Source: Myrmaecium sp. VS I D KN 1 (Eukaryota > Ascomycota > Dothideomycetes > Valsariales > Valsariaceae). Taken from it: a stretch of DNA of 64,000 nucleotides. The DNA lies in contig JADQAV010000020.1 in NCBI GenBank assembly GCA_019775845.1, positions 744,001-808,000 on the forward strand. The letters run 5' to 3'. Position numbers and translations under genes: made by a program. Each line of letters starts with the position of its first letter. Positions within the stretch are counted from its first letter, which is position 1. Positions 45,264-57,252 of this stretch are shown one piece after another. The notes under the pieces were generated by a model, which was not told where the DNA came from, ran no database searches, and saw nothing but the letters and a program-made list of their open reading frames with translations.

Positions 45264-47332
45264 CTATACCAACCCGGCATCCCGCACAATTCCGGACAAA
45301 TCCAACGAGAACGACGACGATGACGGCGAGAGCAACGAACGCGAAGGCGGGGGCGGAGGCGGAGGCGGAGGTAACATCATCGACGCCCCGCCGCTCACGC
45401 ACCGCTTCCGGGTGCCCTCCTCCACGAGACCACCAATCAAACCCATCATCGGTGCCACGGGCGCACTCAGCACCCGCCGCGACGGTGACACCGTCTTCGC
45501 CTCCACCTCCGCGGACGGCGCCGGGCTCAGGTCCAGGCCCGCTCGGAGCCGTTTAGAACCGTGCTGGAGGTCTGACGAACTGGTCCGCTTGCAGGACGGA
45601 GGGTTGGAAGGAGAAGCGTTCGCGTTTACCGGACCGGCGTCTGCGCGCGGACTGGAAACCGGTTGCGCCGGGCGACGTGCACCGGGATAGGTGCCGGTCC
45701 ATTGTCGTGCGGCGCCGTTTGCTGGGGATTTGACAGGGCGTGGTGCCGCGTTCGAAGAACCCCGACTGGGAGGCCGGGCAAGAGGAGATGGATGGGATCC
45801 CGAGGAGGAAGGATCGCGGATCTGGACGTGACTCGCATCGTGCTGCACAGGCGCCGGAGGCGGAACCGCAGGATTTGGGGCGGGAGCCGGGGCCAAGCCC
45901 TGTTGGACCGCAGCAGCAGCAGTAGCAGCAGAAGTAGGAGCAGGATGAAGCAGGGTGTTCCGAATCTGGAGCAGGCCGGTACGTCAGCGAATAACAGCAG
46001 CAAGAAGCGGGGAGCGGCGATGACAGCACACAACACGCCTTACTTACCTCACACCGCACAACCGCACGCAGCCGCTGACGCTCCTCGAAGCAGGCCAGCA
46101 AGGTCTGGAGCTCCCGAGCGCACGCGTGCTGGACGGCCTCGGCGTACAGAGAGGGCCTGCGCACCGCTTCAAGCAGACACAGCTTTAGGGCGCCGGCGAA
46201 GGTCCGCTTCGCCTCGTCGACCTGGCGGAGGACGGCGCGGGTGAGCAGGTTGTCGAGCACGCCGAGCCAGGAGGTCCGGTGGCGGGCCATCAGCTGCGAG
46301 CACGCCGTCATCTCGCACCGCATCCGCTGCTCCCACAACCGGCGTCGGTCGGCCGGCACGGCGCCCCAGGTCGCCGCCTGCATCCGTTGCCGGCACGTGA
46401 AGACGTCAAAGGCGGCGTCCAGGTGCGCCTGCAGCGCGTGCGGATCCGCTGGCGTCGTCTGCCCGAACGCGGTCATCGCCCCGTTCAGGTGGTGGTCCAG
46501 CTGGTATAGGACGCCGAGGAGCAGCGGCGCCTTCGGGACGAGCGCCGCGCTTTCCAGCATGAGCTCCCTCAGGCTCGTGTAGTCTAGTTGCATGCTGGCG
46601 GACACGGCGTCGAGAGGTGTCGGGCGCATCCAGGGCATCAGTTCTGCCGGCGCGGTTTGCATGGGGTGAATACGTCTGAATATGTGTCAGGTCAATCCCA
46701 TCTTCGAATCGTGCTCGGGAGGGTATGGACAAGAAGACGTACTGCTCCTTCGCGTGCGTAAGCACGACCCAATACATCTGGAGATAATCCGCGGCCGTCT
46801 CCGGCTGATGACGGAAGTCAAACGGATCGGTGGCGAGAACGCGGGCGCCGGGGCGGTCCCGGACGTGGACCAAGTAGCGGCTGATGGTATCCAAGTTCTT
46901 GACCTGGACGGTCAGGTCGACCCAGGCGATGGTCCTCCCGACGTTCGCGCTGCCGATGTAGAGGGGTTTATCGTCGTCGCCTGCGTCGCCGCCACGGTCG
47001 ACGGCGTCAAGACCGCGCGGAAGGGGAGAGTCGCACCCATCGCGGACAACATGCGGCGGTCCTTGGGATTCCAGGATATCCTGCTTGTTTTCGCTGCCGG
47101 TCTCCGCACCCGCAGGGCCAACGAGTGCGTCGAGATGGCAACAAAACTCTTCCAAAAGATCGTCCGTATCCGAGCCACCCTCGCCCTCTTTGCCCTCTTC
47201 GCCCTCCTCGTCCTCCTCGCCCCGTTCAACATCCCGGTCGTGTGGCATCAAGAGTTCATAGGAGACGCCGCGGCGCGGGTACTGCGGGTGAATCGACCGG
47301 CGCGCCGGGGTGCCGAGTGGGTTTACACGCAT
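45264..47332 (-). CDS. Unrecognised protein with helical core and disordered tail
   Basis: Proposed CDS is complement(join(45264..45965, 46048..46675, 46743..47332)), 639 residues. Start chosen at MRVNPLGTPARR (47332); the frame is open further upstream but reads like leader DNA. Introns of 67 nt (GTACGT to TTCAG) and 82 nt (GTAAGT to CCAG) keep frame. Residues about 30-70 are acidic (ERGEEDEEGEEGKEG). About 140-200 is a mixed beta-like block (KPLYIGSANVGRTIAWVDLT, RYLVHVRDRPGARV). About 210-400 is helical and rich in Leu, Ala, Arg and Cys (RRLWEQRMRCEMTACSQLM). After residue 406 it is Pro/Ser/Ala-rich, with a likely bipartite nuclear signal (KRTSSSDLQHGSKRLR) and a poly-Pro run. It could be a nuclear regulatory protein, but this is only composition. 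I recognise no family. Confidence 0.7.
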
Positions 47333-48861
47333 GTTGGACAGGGCGCAAAGAGTCCCGCAATCGTTGTCGGGGGCTGCGGAGTTTCGCCAGAAGGAAGAGT
47401 GGGTGAATGGTCCGTCGGACGGTGTACTGCGAGATAGGTGAGAACGCGACGCGGCGTCGAAGATTAAGAAGGGGAATAGTCGAGACTTTGCCGCGTCCTC
47501 GATGGACAACCACCACAACGCGATGACGGGCAATGTGAACGCAAAGCGGCGAAGTTGTGACGAAATCACAGAGACAGGCTTCAGTCTGTTGACGAGGTGG
47601 GAACACAAGAAGGCAAAGCCAGCAAATCCACCACCGTCGCGACCGCACCCCTCAAAAAGCAGAAAAGAAGGAGGGCGATGTGGACGAGGGAGATTTCGCA
47701 CCGCCGTTCGCCTGAAGTAAAAAGAACGGAACAACAACCGATGAAAAATAACAGACGATGATGAGGACGGTGATGTTCAAATGACGCGCATTCACAACCG
47801 TCGCCCTGCCTGTCTACCGTACCGTACGGCTCAGGAAGGCTACACAATATAGAGGCGGATGAAAAGAGAGGGAAAGGGGGTGACAGAGAGAAAAATAGGA
47901 CGGGAAGAAAGAGAGAGGGAAACTCATCTAAGTCATGATGATGAGGAGGAGGAGGATAACTCCGTCCCCAGGGTATTTCATCTCTTTCCATGTGAGGTAG
48001 GTAGCTAACTAGCTAGACGCCCGCTGTGATGATAAAGGAACGGAGAAACATGAAAAAAAAAAAAAAAGAAAGAAAGAAAAGGCATAACAAGTCAACTCCC
48101 CCGAAAATTCACGGCGGACAAGTACGGTACAAATGTAGTAGAGTAAAGCTACTTATAGGTATCTCTTAACTTCTGAGTTTCTCGCTGTGGTGGTGATATG
48201 GTGGTGTGGTACGCTGCCCTTTTTTCATGCCTCTCTCGTATATATATATCTCGACACGGTCAGTCAGTCAGCCAAACGCATGATCCCTACAGGCGAACAA
48301 AAAAGGAGAGAGAAAACACAAAGGAAAGGGGAAAGTGGACGAGCAGAGGAAGCAAGCAAGAAGTCATCACGAGAGAGGAAAAAAGGTCCATACCACTCCC
48401 GCCCGACAGGCCCCCAATCCCCCAACGCCGGCAAATACAATGCAAACCAGGGGGACGATCAAATTGCAAAAGGGAAAAGAAAAGAAAGGAGAGAGAAAGA
48501 TGGGGGAAAAACCGTCGCTAGCGAAGTCTCAAATGCTCTGCTTTGTGCCATCCATATACGAAAGGGAAAAAAAGAGGGGAAGTGGAGGAAAGGAAAGAAA
48601 TGGAGGAAGTGAAAGACTCGGAGAGAGAAGCAAAGAGGGAGAGAAGACCGGAGAAGGGAAAGGACGAATAAAAAGGAAGATGGGGATCGATGTTTGACGA
48701 AAAGGAATGCTTCAAAAACTCCGTGATGGAAAAAAAGGATTTGGCGGGCATACTGAGTATCCCAACAAGAACAGAATAGGGAAAGTGGCTTGCTGTCATA
48801 GCAGTTTGGTGGGCTGGCCCAGATCATTCGGTTGAGTCCATCACCCATACGAGCGGGCGTT
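47333..48861. other. Intergenic region between two minus-strand genes
   Basis: Holds the leader of the unrecognised gene (47333-47740, still open in its frame) and the 3' region of nudE. An A run near 48053-48068 and long purine-rich stretches (48290-48680) are the main features. Nothing coding is supported. Confidence 0.55.
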
Positions 48862-50630
48862 TTAAAACGTCTCGCCCACCTCGCTCAACTTCCTTGACCG
48901 GGCTGGCGGCGGGCCCATCTCACTATCTCTCCGCCCCATACTGTGCGTTGCTCGTCTCACCTTGGGAACGGGAAGGCCGCCACTTTGCCTTCTTGGGAGG
49001 CCCGATGGTGTCGGGATAGCCGTGTCCTTTTTCTCCAATGTGGTACGACGCGCCGTCGGCGTTGTAAAGAGCGACATGTCTTCGCCACCGATGCTAACGT
49101 TGTGACCGTGAATGCGAGTCGCAGCATGACTTCCGCCGAAGGAAGAGCGGGGGTGGCGTAATTCACTAATAGACGACGTGGGATAATGGCTACCCAACGG
49201 CGTGCGTGACCCGGACATGCTTGCCCTGCTACTTGGGCGAGGGAGAGTTGCGCCGGAAGTACCGCTCCCACGGCTGCTAGGCCGCGAGGCTTTGTCGGTC
49301 GTACTGGACGAAAGCCCGAATGAAAGGCGGTTTATAGATTGCCGCTCACGGCCGTTCGAGAAAGACGTCGGAGTACCTCCGCTAGTGCGTTGCTTTCGGC
49401 TGCTGCGACGGACTGTGACGGTGCTTGGTATAGGATTGGCACTTCGCGGCGAAGCACGCGGAGGCGTTTGTGCAGGCGCAGGGAGTTTCGATCGCACCGT
49501 ATGCACTCGCTCTTGGAGCTTCTGCATCTTATCCACCAGACCGCGGACTTGATACAGTGAACCGGAACGCGGTAGGCTAGCTGCGTTAGGCCTCGAGGTA
49601 GGACCAGGGCGACGCGGAACAGAGGGTGTTGTTCGTCCAGATGCGATGATCGGTATCGATGGCCGACGGGTATGTCTGGACCGAGGCTGGCAGGCACTTG
49701 GCCTCGGCGTGGCGTTCTTATCGAGAGAGACTGACGGAGCTCTTCTCGGCAAGGGATTAGCTGTGGCAGGCTTCGCGGTACCGGAAACTTCGGAGAGGGG
49801 CGGCGACGGCGGAGTCGACACATGGGACGCTCCGGAATGCAGCTGGGGCGGAGTAGACATCGTTGGCGAAGCCGCTGAGAACGTCGTGACCGAAGTCGAT
49901 GTTTCCGATGCCGGAGAGCGGGGCCGACTGTCCTCTGCCAGGCTTTGCGGCCTCTTGCCATGGAAGCCGTCGATGATGGCCTCGGCATTTCGCAGCTTCT
50001 CTCTCACGATGTCCGCTTCGATCTTGAGGTCCGACAGCTCGTCGCGGAGATGTTGGGCCTCGATCCGGAACTCTTCGCGCTCCTTCTCAATCACTTTGAC
50101 CTCTTCCTCCAGCATGACGCCCCGCTCGATCGCAACGTTATACTTAGACTCAAGATCTTCCAACGATGAAGTCGTGTTTCGAGCCTGGCGTTCAAAGTCA
50201 TCGTTTGCCACTTCGATATCGCGCAGCTTCAGCTGCAAGGCCCGGTTGGACTCCCGCAACGACGTAATCTCCTTCTCCAACTTGTTTTGAGCAGCGTTGG
50301 CCTCCGCCTTGGACTGCTTGTGTTTCGCCTACAAAACACATTAGCCGGACGATTACGAGGGATGTGCATTAACCAGGGGGTCGGGGGCATCCATACCTTC
50401 CACTCGTTGACCTCAAACGTCAACGCTTCGACCTTCTCCTTAAGCTGCCGTTCCCTCTTCTCCGAGGCCTCGATGTCCCGTTCCAACTCGGTCTCCAAGT
50501 CCCGGCTCGACGCCTGGAACTCCTGCAGTTCCAGCTCGAGCTGTTCATACTGGCTCTTGTAATACGCGAGATCGTCTTCCAGCGAAGCGTTGCTTGCTGC
50601 CACAGCTGGCGACCCATCGCCCGCTCCCAT
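48862..50630 (-). CDS. nudE: Nuclear distribution protein NudE
   Basis: Adaptor that binds LIS1/NudF and cytoplasmic dynein and is needed for nuclear migration in hyphae (RO-11 in Neurospora). CDS is complement(join(48862..50328, 50397..50630)), 566 residues. The intron (50329-50396, 68 nt; GTATGG to TTGTAG) joins EVNEWK to AKHKQSK, as in homologues. Residues about 15-190 form the diagnostic long coiled coil ([55 protein letters not shown]). The remainder is Ser/Pro/Arg-rich and disordered, with many SP/TP sites as expected of a kinase-regulated adaptor. A conserved patch ([18 protein letters not shown]) is a second short coiled coil in the middle. The protein ends [10 protein letters not shown], matching the conserved NudE terminus (KLSxVGETF/Y). 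Confidence 0.96.
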
Positions 50631-51968
50631 GATTCAACCCGGCACGTCCGATAGAGAGGCTGTTGCCCAGGGTGCGCCGCGCTGCTGCGGCCTCACAAAT
50701 GGAGCCGTGGAAGTCGGCGGGGTGCGCGAGGGTCGTGTGAGGGGATGTCAACGGAGGAACGTGGCCCTGAATGCGTGGGCGTCACTGTGTGTCGGAGGAT
50801 GCCGGTGGTCGATGATGCGTCCGAGTGAGGCGCCAGGGGACGGTGTCGATGAGGCAGGCACGCCACAGGATCCCTTCTCTTACGAAACCTGGGTTCCCCA
50901 GATCGCCCTTGATCGTCAGGTCCGGGAGAGAGGCTGCTGTAGTTGTTAGTATCCTTCGGATGGGGGGCGGAAGGGCGGTGGTTGCGTCGCCGGAGGTGTT
51001 GCGGAGAGGTTGGTGCATTAAGGTTGTTGATCAACGAGCCACCCGCCAAGACCCAAACCCAATTGTCTTGGAAACCTGTCGCGCATGCGCGGATGGGATG
51101 GATAACTACAGGGTTCGGCCGCTTTGTGCTGTCATTCCCTCCATGCTCCGCCGCGCAAGCACGATCTTATCGCAACGGTGCCTGTATGTACTTAAGTATG
51201 TATACATTCCTCAGGCTCCGAAAGCTCTCAACAGGGGATCGCATTGCCCGGACTATTCCATTCATTCTTCGTTATGAAAGACTCAAAGCCCCAGTTGGGT
51301 ATACTCATGTAAGTGTGTCAGGCTCAGCCTCGACCGTCCAGATAGCCACGAGAGGATCCACCCACCCATCCATCTCGCCATACTAATCGGAGACTGCATG
51401 TAGCCAGGGAAGGAGGGCACGTCATGCATGTGACCACAATCACATTTGATGGATGCAGCATGTATACAATCAACGAAAAATAACATAAATCAACTAAACA
51501 AAAGAACTAAACTCTCAAGCAAAGCACGACAAAAGATCACCATCGCAAGCGTTTCCAAATAATCCCAAATTGCTTGCCCGCACATTACTCCCGCCGTTCA
51601 AGCGGCCACCGATGAGAGTCGCAACGGAGACATATATGTAATTTGGAAATGAAAAAGACCCAAGCTGAAGTGAGGGGGAAACGTGAAGCTAAATGCAATG
51701 CGCTCAACTCATCATACCATATCGTCTACGGTAGCGGAAACCGGCGACCGCTGTCTGGCGTCTCGCAGGGAAAGGGCATGAGGCAGATTTGAACGGCTGG
51801 CCGTGACGTCGTTAAGGGTGTCGTGAATCATCCGGTGAAAGGTGTGGTATCGTCGCTGAAGTGGGACTCGGAGACCAAATCGTAAAGTCGTTTGAGAGCG
51901 TTTAGTTGAGAAAGCAAAACGGTCTATGCAAGCGGTCTGAACGGAAGTCACATCGGTGCGAAAGACGA
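50631..51968. other. Intergenic region upstream of nudE
   Basis: Promoter of nudE and 3' region of the next minus gene. Bases 51170-51500 are AT-richer. Short frames only; no gene, RNA or repeat is supported. Confidence 0.55.
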
Positions 51969-53758
51969 TCACCTGTAGCGGTCGCGACGGCTGTCGAAGA
52001 TGACCTCGCGCTCGTAGATGCGGTCGTCATACTTGGGCCTCCGGTCGCGAGAGATTTCGTCCCGCTCGTACTGGATCTCGCGAATGCGTTGCCGGCGCTC
52101 TCGGCGGATGTCATCGGAAAGTTCAACAAGCCTGAGGACGTCCTCCTGCTCGTGTGTCAGTTTCTGCAGAAGCTCATCCTTTAGCGCTCCGATACTTACG
52201 TAGCGAAGGTACTCCATGACGTAGAAGAAATATTCGGTTTCTTCGTAATCGTATCCAAAAGACTCGATGGCCTCCTTAATCACTAGATCCTTAGTGATCT
52301 CGGTCCACATGTCCGCGGTCCTTGGTTTCACAGGCGCCGGACGACCAAAATCGGAGCCGAATTCCTCATCATCGGTGATGAACTTGGACCGCCGAACACC
52401 GTTGTACCGCTGCCAAGTGATCTCTTGACTGCCACCTCCTACACCGTCCATCCGAACGCGGTTGGTGCCGGGCGGAACGTCGACGATGGTCCAGTCTTTC
52501 GTGGCACCGTTGTAGGCTTCGCCAATATAGGCGCGTTCCATGGCCTTGCGGTTGTAGTAATCTGCCTCCTCTTCCAAATCATCATCTCTGCGACGCCGCG
52601 GCGCACTCAAGGATCTACGCCGTGTCATTTCCCGTTCGTAGTCGCGGTCTCTACGCTCCCTCAGGTCACGTTCATAGATGATGTCCTCATCAACGTATTT
52701 GCCGGCACGTGAGTTGCTTCGTCCATGTTAGTTGATGGAACATCGGTCCAAATCAGTTGGCTTACCTTCTACGAATAGCAATCTCGAGGGTATCATCCCT
52801 CGGTGGCGATGGGGGAGGGGGAGGAGGTGTGGGGGATCTTGCTCGCTCCACGCCTATAGTGCGTTAGTTTCCGAGACGTCTGAGGCGACGTGGGCTTACA
52901 CATACCATGATCGATGTGACGATGGTGGGTTATGATTTCCTGCACAATTGGAGGCCGGACAATGGGTTCTTGCTGCGGAGGTGGAGGTGGAGGGCTGGGC
53001 GCAGGAGACGGCGATTTGTGTTCGGTTCGCCGAATGATAATTTCTTCCTTCCGATCATCTCGCTGTTGGGGCGATGGGCTGCGGCGGCGGATCACGAAAT
53101 CTTCCCGTTCTCGGGCCACAAGCCTGGGAGGTGGCAGGCTTCTCTCGCGCGGACGTGGGCGATGGACGATGGGATCCATCGAACGCTCTCGCGGTCGAGA
53201 CTGGCTTCTTTCATCGCGACGGTAGATGATCTCCTCTCTCTCCACATCGCGGCCTCTCGAAGGCCTGTCGATCTCCTTGAACCTGATTTCTTCACGTTCA
53301 CGCTCGCCGTCACGTGGGCCGGGTCGAGGGATTCTCTCGATCTCACCTCGGCGAAAAGTGATGTCGTCGCGTGGCCTCGGTCGCTCCGGTTCACGTTCGC
53401 CGCGGCGGAAAATGATTTCTTCCCGGTCGACCTCGCGGTCCCTCGGATCACGTTCCCTGGGCCTTTCAGGACGACGGTCTCGGATGACCAGTTCATCTTT
53501 CTCGACTTCAGAGCGCCGTGGAGGAGCTCGGGCAAAATCGTCGCTGGGGGGACGGTCACCTCTCACGACCAGTGCACCGGCAGAGGTGCGGCCGTAATCT
53601 TCTCGCAAGAAGTCAGGCTGACGGCCTGGGCGGGCATCGCGGCGGCCGATGTCCAGATCGAGTTCCTCATAAGAACGCTCGCTGCGGTTGCCGTTGCGGT
53701 AAAAGTCGCGAGAACGCTCTTCGTAGAGCTCTGCTGTCGGAAAGCGGCGAGCAGACAT
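51969..53758 (-). CDS. RE/RD-rich fungal protein of unknown function
   Basis: CDS is complement(join(51969..52145, 52200..52716, 52766..52853, 52906..53758)), 544 residues. The first 300 residues are dominated by Arg with Glu and Asp (REREEIRFKEIDRPSRGRD) and imperfect repeats of EEIIxRRGEREPERPRPRD, then a poly-Pro stretch. The C-terminal part is ordered and distinctive: ADYYNRKAMERAYIGEAYNG, WTIVDVPPGTNRVRMDGVGG, EITWQRYNGVRRSKF, MWTEITKDLVIKEAIESFGY, EETEYFFYVMEYLRY, EDVLRLVELSDDIRRERR. From memory this matches a family in many filamentous ascomycetes, which I believe Pfam calls DUF8035. Introns are 52, 49 and 54 nt. The last (52146-52199; GTAAGT, CTGAC branch, GCAG) is stop-free and in frame, and its removal gives EYLRYEDVLRLVEL, the family sequence. 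RS/RE-rich composition is common in RNA-binding or nuclear proteins, but no function is shown. Confidence 0.85.
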
Positions 53759-56100
53759 TGGAGAAGAGAGCTGGGTGGGGGCTGGTGACGAGGTGGAGAA
53801 AAGCAGAGGGCGGGGTTTTTGGTAAGGGGAGCTGACGAGAGCAGAGACGAGGGGGGGTTCAGGTCAGCAGGAGTCTTGAACGAGAACAGCCAGAGTGAAG
53901 CATGAAACGGGGACGGAAGGACGAGCGGACGGAACGAGCAGGACGAGGAGCACGAAGGAGGATGACGGAGGAGAGGGTAAGGTGGTGTTATGGTAGGTAG
54001 GTATATAGTCGGTGGGTAAGGCAGGCAGCTGTCGGACGGTGTTGTTCTGGAGGCTGCGCAAGCGATGGCGGGGAGTCGAGTGGGTTTTTGGTGGTGGTCG
54101 GGCTGGCAAAGCAGGTGGGCAGGGCAGGCTGGCTGGCACAGGTTGGGTGGAAAGCAGCAACGCCCGCCTTATTAGTTCGACCCGACGTAATCGTGCAGTC
54201 TTCCACGGCCTTCTTGATTCCGTGATTTGCTGCGAATCCCACCTGTGCAAAAGACCAACTGGAAGCAAGGACACTCATCAGTCACTCACACCTCACTCAC
54301 TGCAGCACGCCTCGGCCTAGAGCCGCCCCGGTTCGATGCTGGACTCTCGAACCGCTGCCATCTCACCGCGTCGATGGGAATGGAATGCCCGTGAGGATGG
54401 TCGGAGGCTGTCAGAGATCGTTCGCGGATTGATGATTTGACATTTCCATGCACGGGCTCTGTTCGATATCGTATGGGGACGGTACTAAGGTACAGTACTA
54501 AGTATCGTACTTAGCGATGTCCCAGTGTCGGGTAGTTACGTCGATACACCTCCCTAAATTCCGGTCGCGGCGCTGAATTTAAATACTGTAGGTAGTGAAT
54601 CTTCAGCCTTGTTACTACTCCTCACTACCGCACTTTTAAAATCTTCGAAGGGTCCAAACCTAACACCCGTTGGCTGTTGTTGGCGGCCGTCGCGCCGTCC
54701 CTGGGTCCCCTTCTTTTGAGCGGCCGAGGAGGCGAGTACGGCATCTCGTCGCGAGCCGTTTGTGCTTCGTGCGACGGTCGTAGACTCGTACCTAGCATCT
54801 ACATACGGATACTCCTAGGAACTGTCCACAACCCTCAAATCGACAGTATCTCGTACTCATCCTTCGATAGCAAATACAATCGTACAATAGGTACAGTACT
54901 GTAGCTTAGCACTCCGCCGTATCGCCATCATCGTGCGGATCGGTTGCTACAGACTGTACCGGTACCGGTACCCCACATTTCCACTGCTCCTCCCGTCTCC
55001 CACAGCCATCCCAATCCACTTCTTGCAAGCAAGATGGCTGGCGCGCTACGTCGGCAAGTTGACTCATGACGTCAACTGGGCGCTCTGCGATCCTCCTCCT
55101 TCCCCTCCCCCTCCTCATTCCGAGTTCACGTTTCCCGTTCCCTCTACAATCTTCGAATAGCGGTACAGTACTCCGTTCAGACATAGATAAGCACGTACAG
55201 TATAAGGAACTCCAGTATGTACCGTAGTGCAAACGTGCATCATAGCATATTCCTTTTCTCTGTAAGGTAATAATCTAAATCAGTACCTACTTACCTACCT
55301 TCTGTATGCATTCGGCCACGGCCATCGCATGACACCCAGCAAGCGGTGGAACCGTGCACTGCATCCTACGGCCGGCTCATAGCCGCAGCCCTGGGCATGT
55401 CCCTACCCGTGCTACTGTACATATGACACCCCACTCCGCGCACGGTGGGATGAACAACTGAACACGTTTATCGGACCTGCTCGAAGATCCGCACAGAACG
55501 CATAGCCACCGACGCAGCGTCTCCGCGACGCTTCGACGAGTCGACGGTCCTCTCTCGTTGGGTTAGACTTGGAACCGAGAATTCCAGCACCCGACAAAGC
55601 CTGGATGGCATGTGCACGGATGTTTCTAGGTATGGAAGGTAAAGACATAGTGGCCGCCATAATCCGCTGCTGTATCGTAGAGGCAGGCATTCAGGCAGCG
55701 AACGGTACAAGGGTATGGAGAGTGTCAGAAGAACGTGGAAATACCTAGCATCTTGCACGGCAGGTGCTCGCTGCACTCGGCTTTGGCGAGATCCGACGGA
55801 GGGGATGGGTACGAACCTAGGCACTCCCGAGATCCCTAGAATGAACCATCAGCTCTTCTTAGCTACATACACACACCCCGGGCCCCTGTTATAAAACCGC
55901 CCGCCGAGGATCTCTTCTGTTCGAGGATCATATAACAAACGCGGTTATATCTACTGGTAAGTGATGTGATTTAGCTGAGCATGTCATGGAGCTTCATCCT
56001 GAGTAAAGCGGGCAGCCCGCCCGTCCAAGTGTGTATCCCGTCGGGTGGTCCCCGCTTCGCGGCCCGAAAGAGGGGGGCCCCGGGCCTTGACCCTCAGGGC
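53759..56100. other. Intergenic flank leading to the AT-rich island
   Basis: Next to the preceding gene (53759-54050) lies its GA-rich (on plus) leader. From 54050 to about 55950 the DNA has balanced composition with short frames only, a cluster of GTAC-containing short repeats (54475-54500, 54895, 55190-55210) and no gene. From 55980 to 56105 a GC-rich patch with several CCCG/CGGG inverted pairs sits at the edge of the AT-rich block. I recognise no tRNA or rRNA in it. Confidence 0.5.
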
Positions 56101-56212
56101 GTGTTTACTAGGGACGTTTCTTCGTGTTAAGTATTAATAGGGTGGTATTACTCATAGTATATAGACTAATCCTAACGAGTTACTCCTTTTTCCCTATCTC
56201 CTAAATACTTAT

Positions 56213-56240
56213 GCGAGGCTAAGCTTCGCTTACGCCTCGC
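56213..56240. repeat. GC-rich near-perfect palindrome at the island edge
   Basis: A 28-base near-palindrome with arms GCGAGGCTAAGC and GCTTACGCCTCGC; all but one base can pair. It lies about 110 bases inside the AT-rich block in DNA that is otherwise TA-rich. It could be a remnant of a transposon terminus or a hairpin. Confidence 0.6.
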
Positions 56241-56459
56241 CTGCGCGTCCCTAGCTCCTTACGGCCCTTGTCTCAGGCGACTTAATACCCTAAGGCGCCA
56301 CGAGTTTTATAATACTAGAGCCTTGATAGAGGAACTATTATAATATATATTAGAGTAAGTATATAGTTTTATTAGGATCTAGGAAGTTACCTTATAAAGG
56401 TGAAGTATAAATACTATAGTTCTAACTTAGATTACTTTATAGTTATTATTTAGTAGAAT

Positions 56460-56580
56460 ATCTTATAAATATCTTATAAATATCTTATAAATATCTTATA
56501 AATATCTTATAAATATCTTATAAATATCTTATAAATATCTTATAAATATCTTATAAATATCTTTTAAATATCTTATAAAT
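56460..56580. repeat. 11-bp tandem repeat, about 11 copies
   Basis: The unit ATCTTATAAAT is repeated about 11 times, with one variant copy (TTTTAAAT near 56565). The copies are nearly identical, inside DNA heavily altered by RIP. The unit contains no CA or TG. Confidence 0.95.
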
Positions 56581-57252
56581 AAATACCTTATAAATAATGA
56601 TATATTATATTCTATTTCTTTTATTCTTATTATAATTCTTAATAGTTATTATTTAGGGCTAAGTAGCTAAGCGAGTAGATATTAATATATAAATATCTTA
56701 TCTACTCCCCTACTTCTACTTTCTTATCCTTTCTTCCTTATTTAGTATTCTATATTTAAATAATAATTCTTAGAATATAATCTCTACTATACTTACCTTA
56801 GAACTTTATAGCTTTAGGCCTACCCTTTAATATCTAGCTTATCTTAAACCTTAAAACTTTATAGTAGCTTTAGTTAAAGACCTCCTATAAGATTAGGAGA
56901 GCTCTTTTAAAAATAATAAAAACTTTAAGCTCTAGATTAAAAGTTAATAATTAAAGCTATTAAAAAAAGACTACCTTAGATAATAAATAAGTATATTATT
57001 ATTAGTAAGCTATTATTATTAGAGTTAATATAGGAAGAGTAGTAGTTATATTAGTTAGTTTAGTTAGATAGAAAGTATAAGGATTCTTTTGCTAACTCCC
57101 TATTTAATTATTATAAATTATAAGAGTTACTTAGTAGTAGTCTTATAAGTCTTATCTTTACTAATATTTCTATATATAATCTTCTATATAGAGCCTAAGG
57201 AACCTATTAGTAAAGAGTTAAAGATTTATTCTAGCTCTTACCTGGTAGTAAA

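Noticed and set aside
48862-48960. Possible extra intron near the C-terminus of NudE (GTGAGA donor)
   Set aside because: No acceptor in reach keeps the frame, and the unspliced reading ends in the conserved [10 protein letters not shown].
49646-50290. 214-codon frame on plus, opposite nudE
   Set aside because: Antisense to the NudE coiled coil and linker. No independent evidence.
52907-53788. 293-codon frame on plus, opposite the RE-rich protein
   Set aside because: Antisense shadow of Arg/Glu codon repeats. The minus-strand gene has introns and a conserved domain.
54320-54345. GGTTCGATGC, resembling a tRNA T-loop
   Set aside because: No matching acceptor stem, D-arm or anticodon arm can be folded around it.
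56460-56580. Regular repeats that might suggest a CRISPR array or telomere
   Set aside because: The units are contiguous 11-mers with no spacers, and the motif is not TTAGGG; this is a eukaryotic AT-rich tandem repeat.
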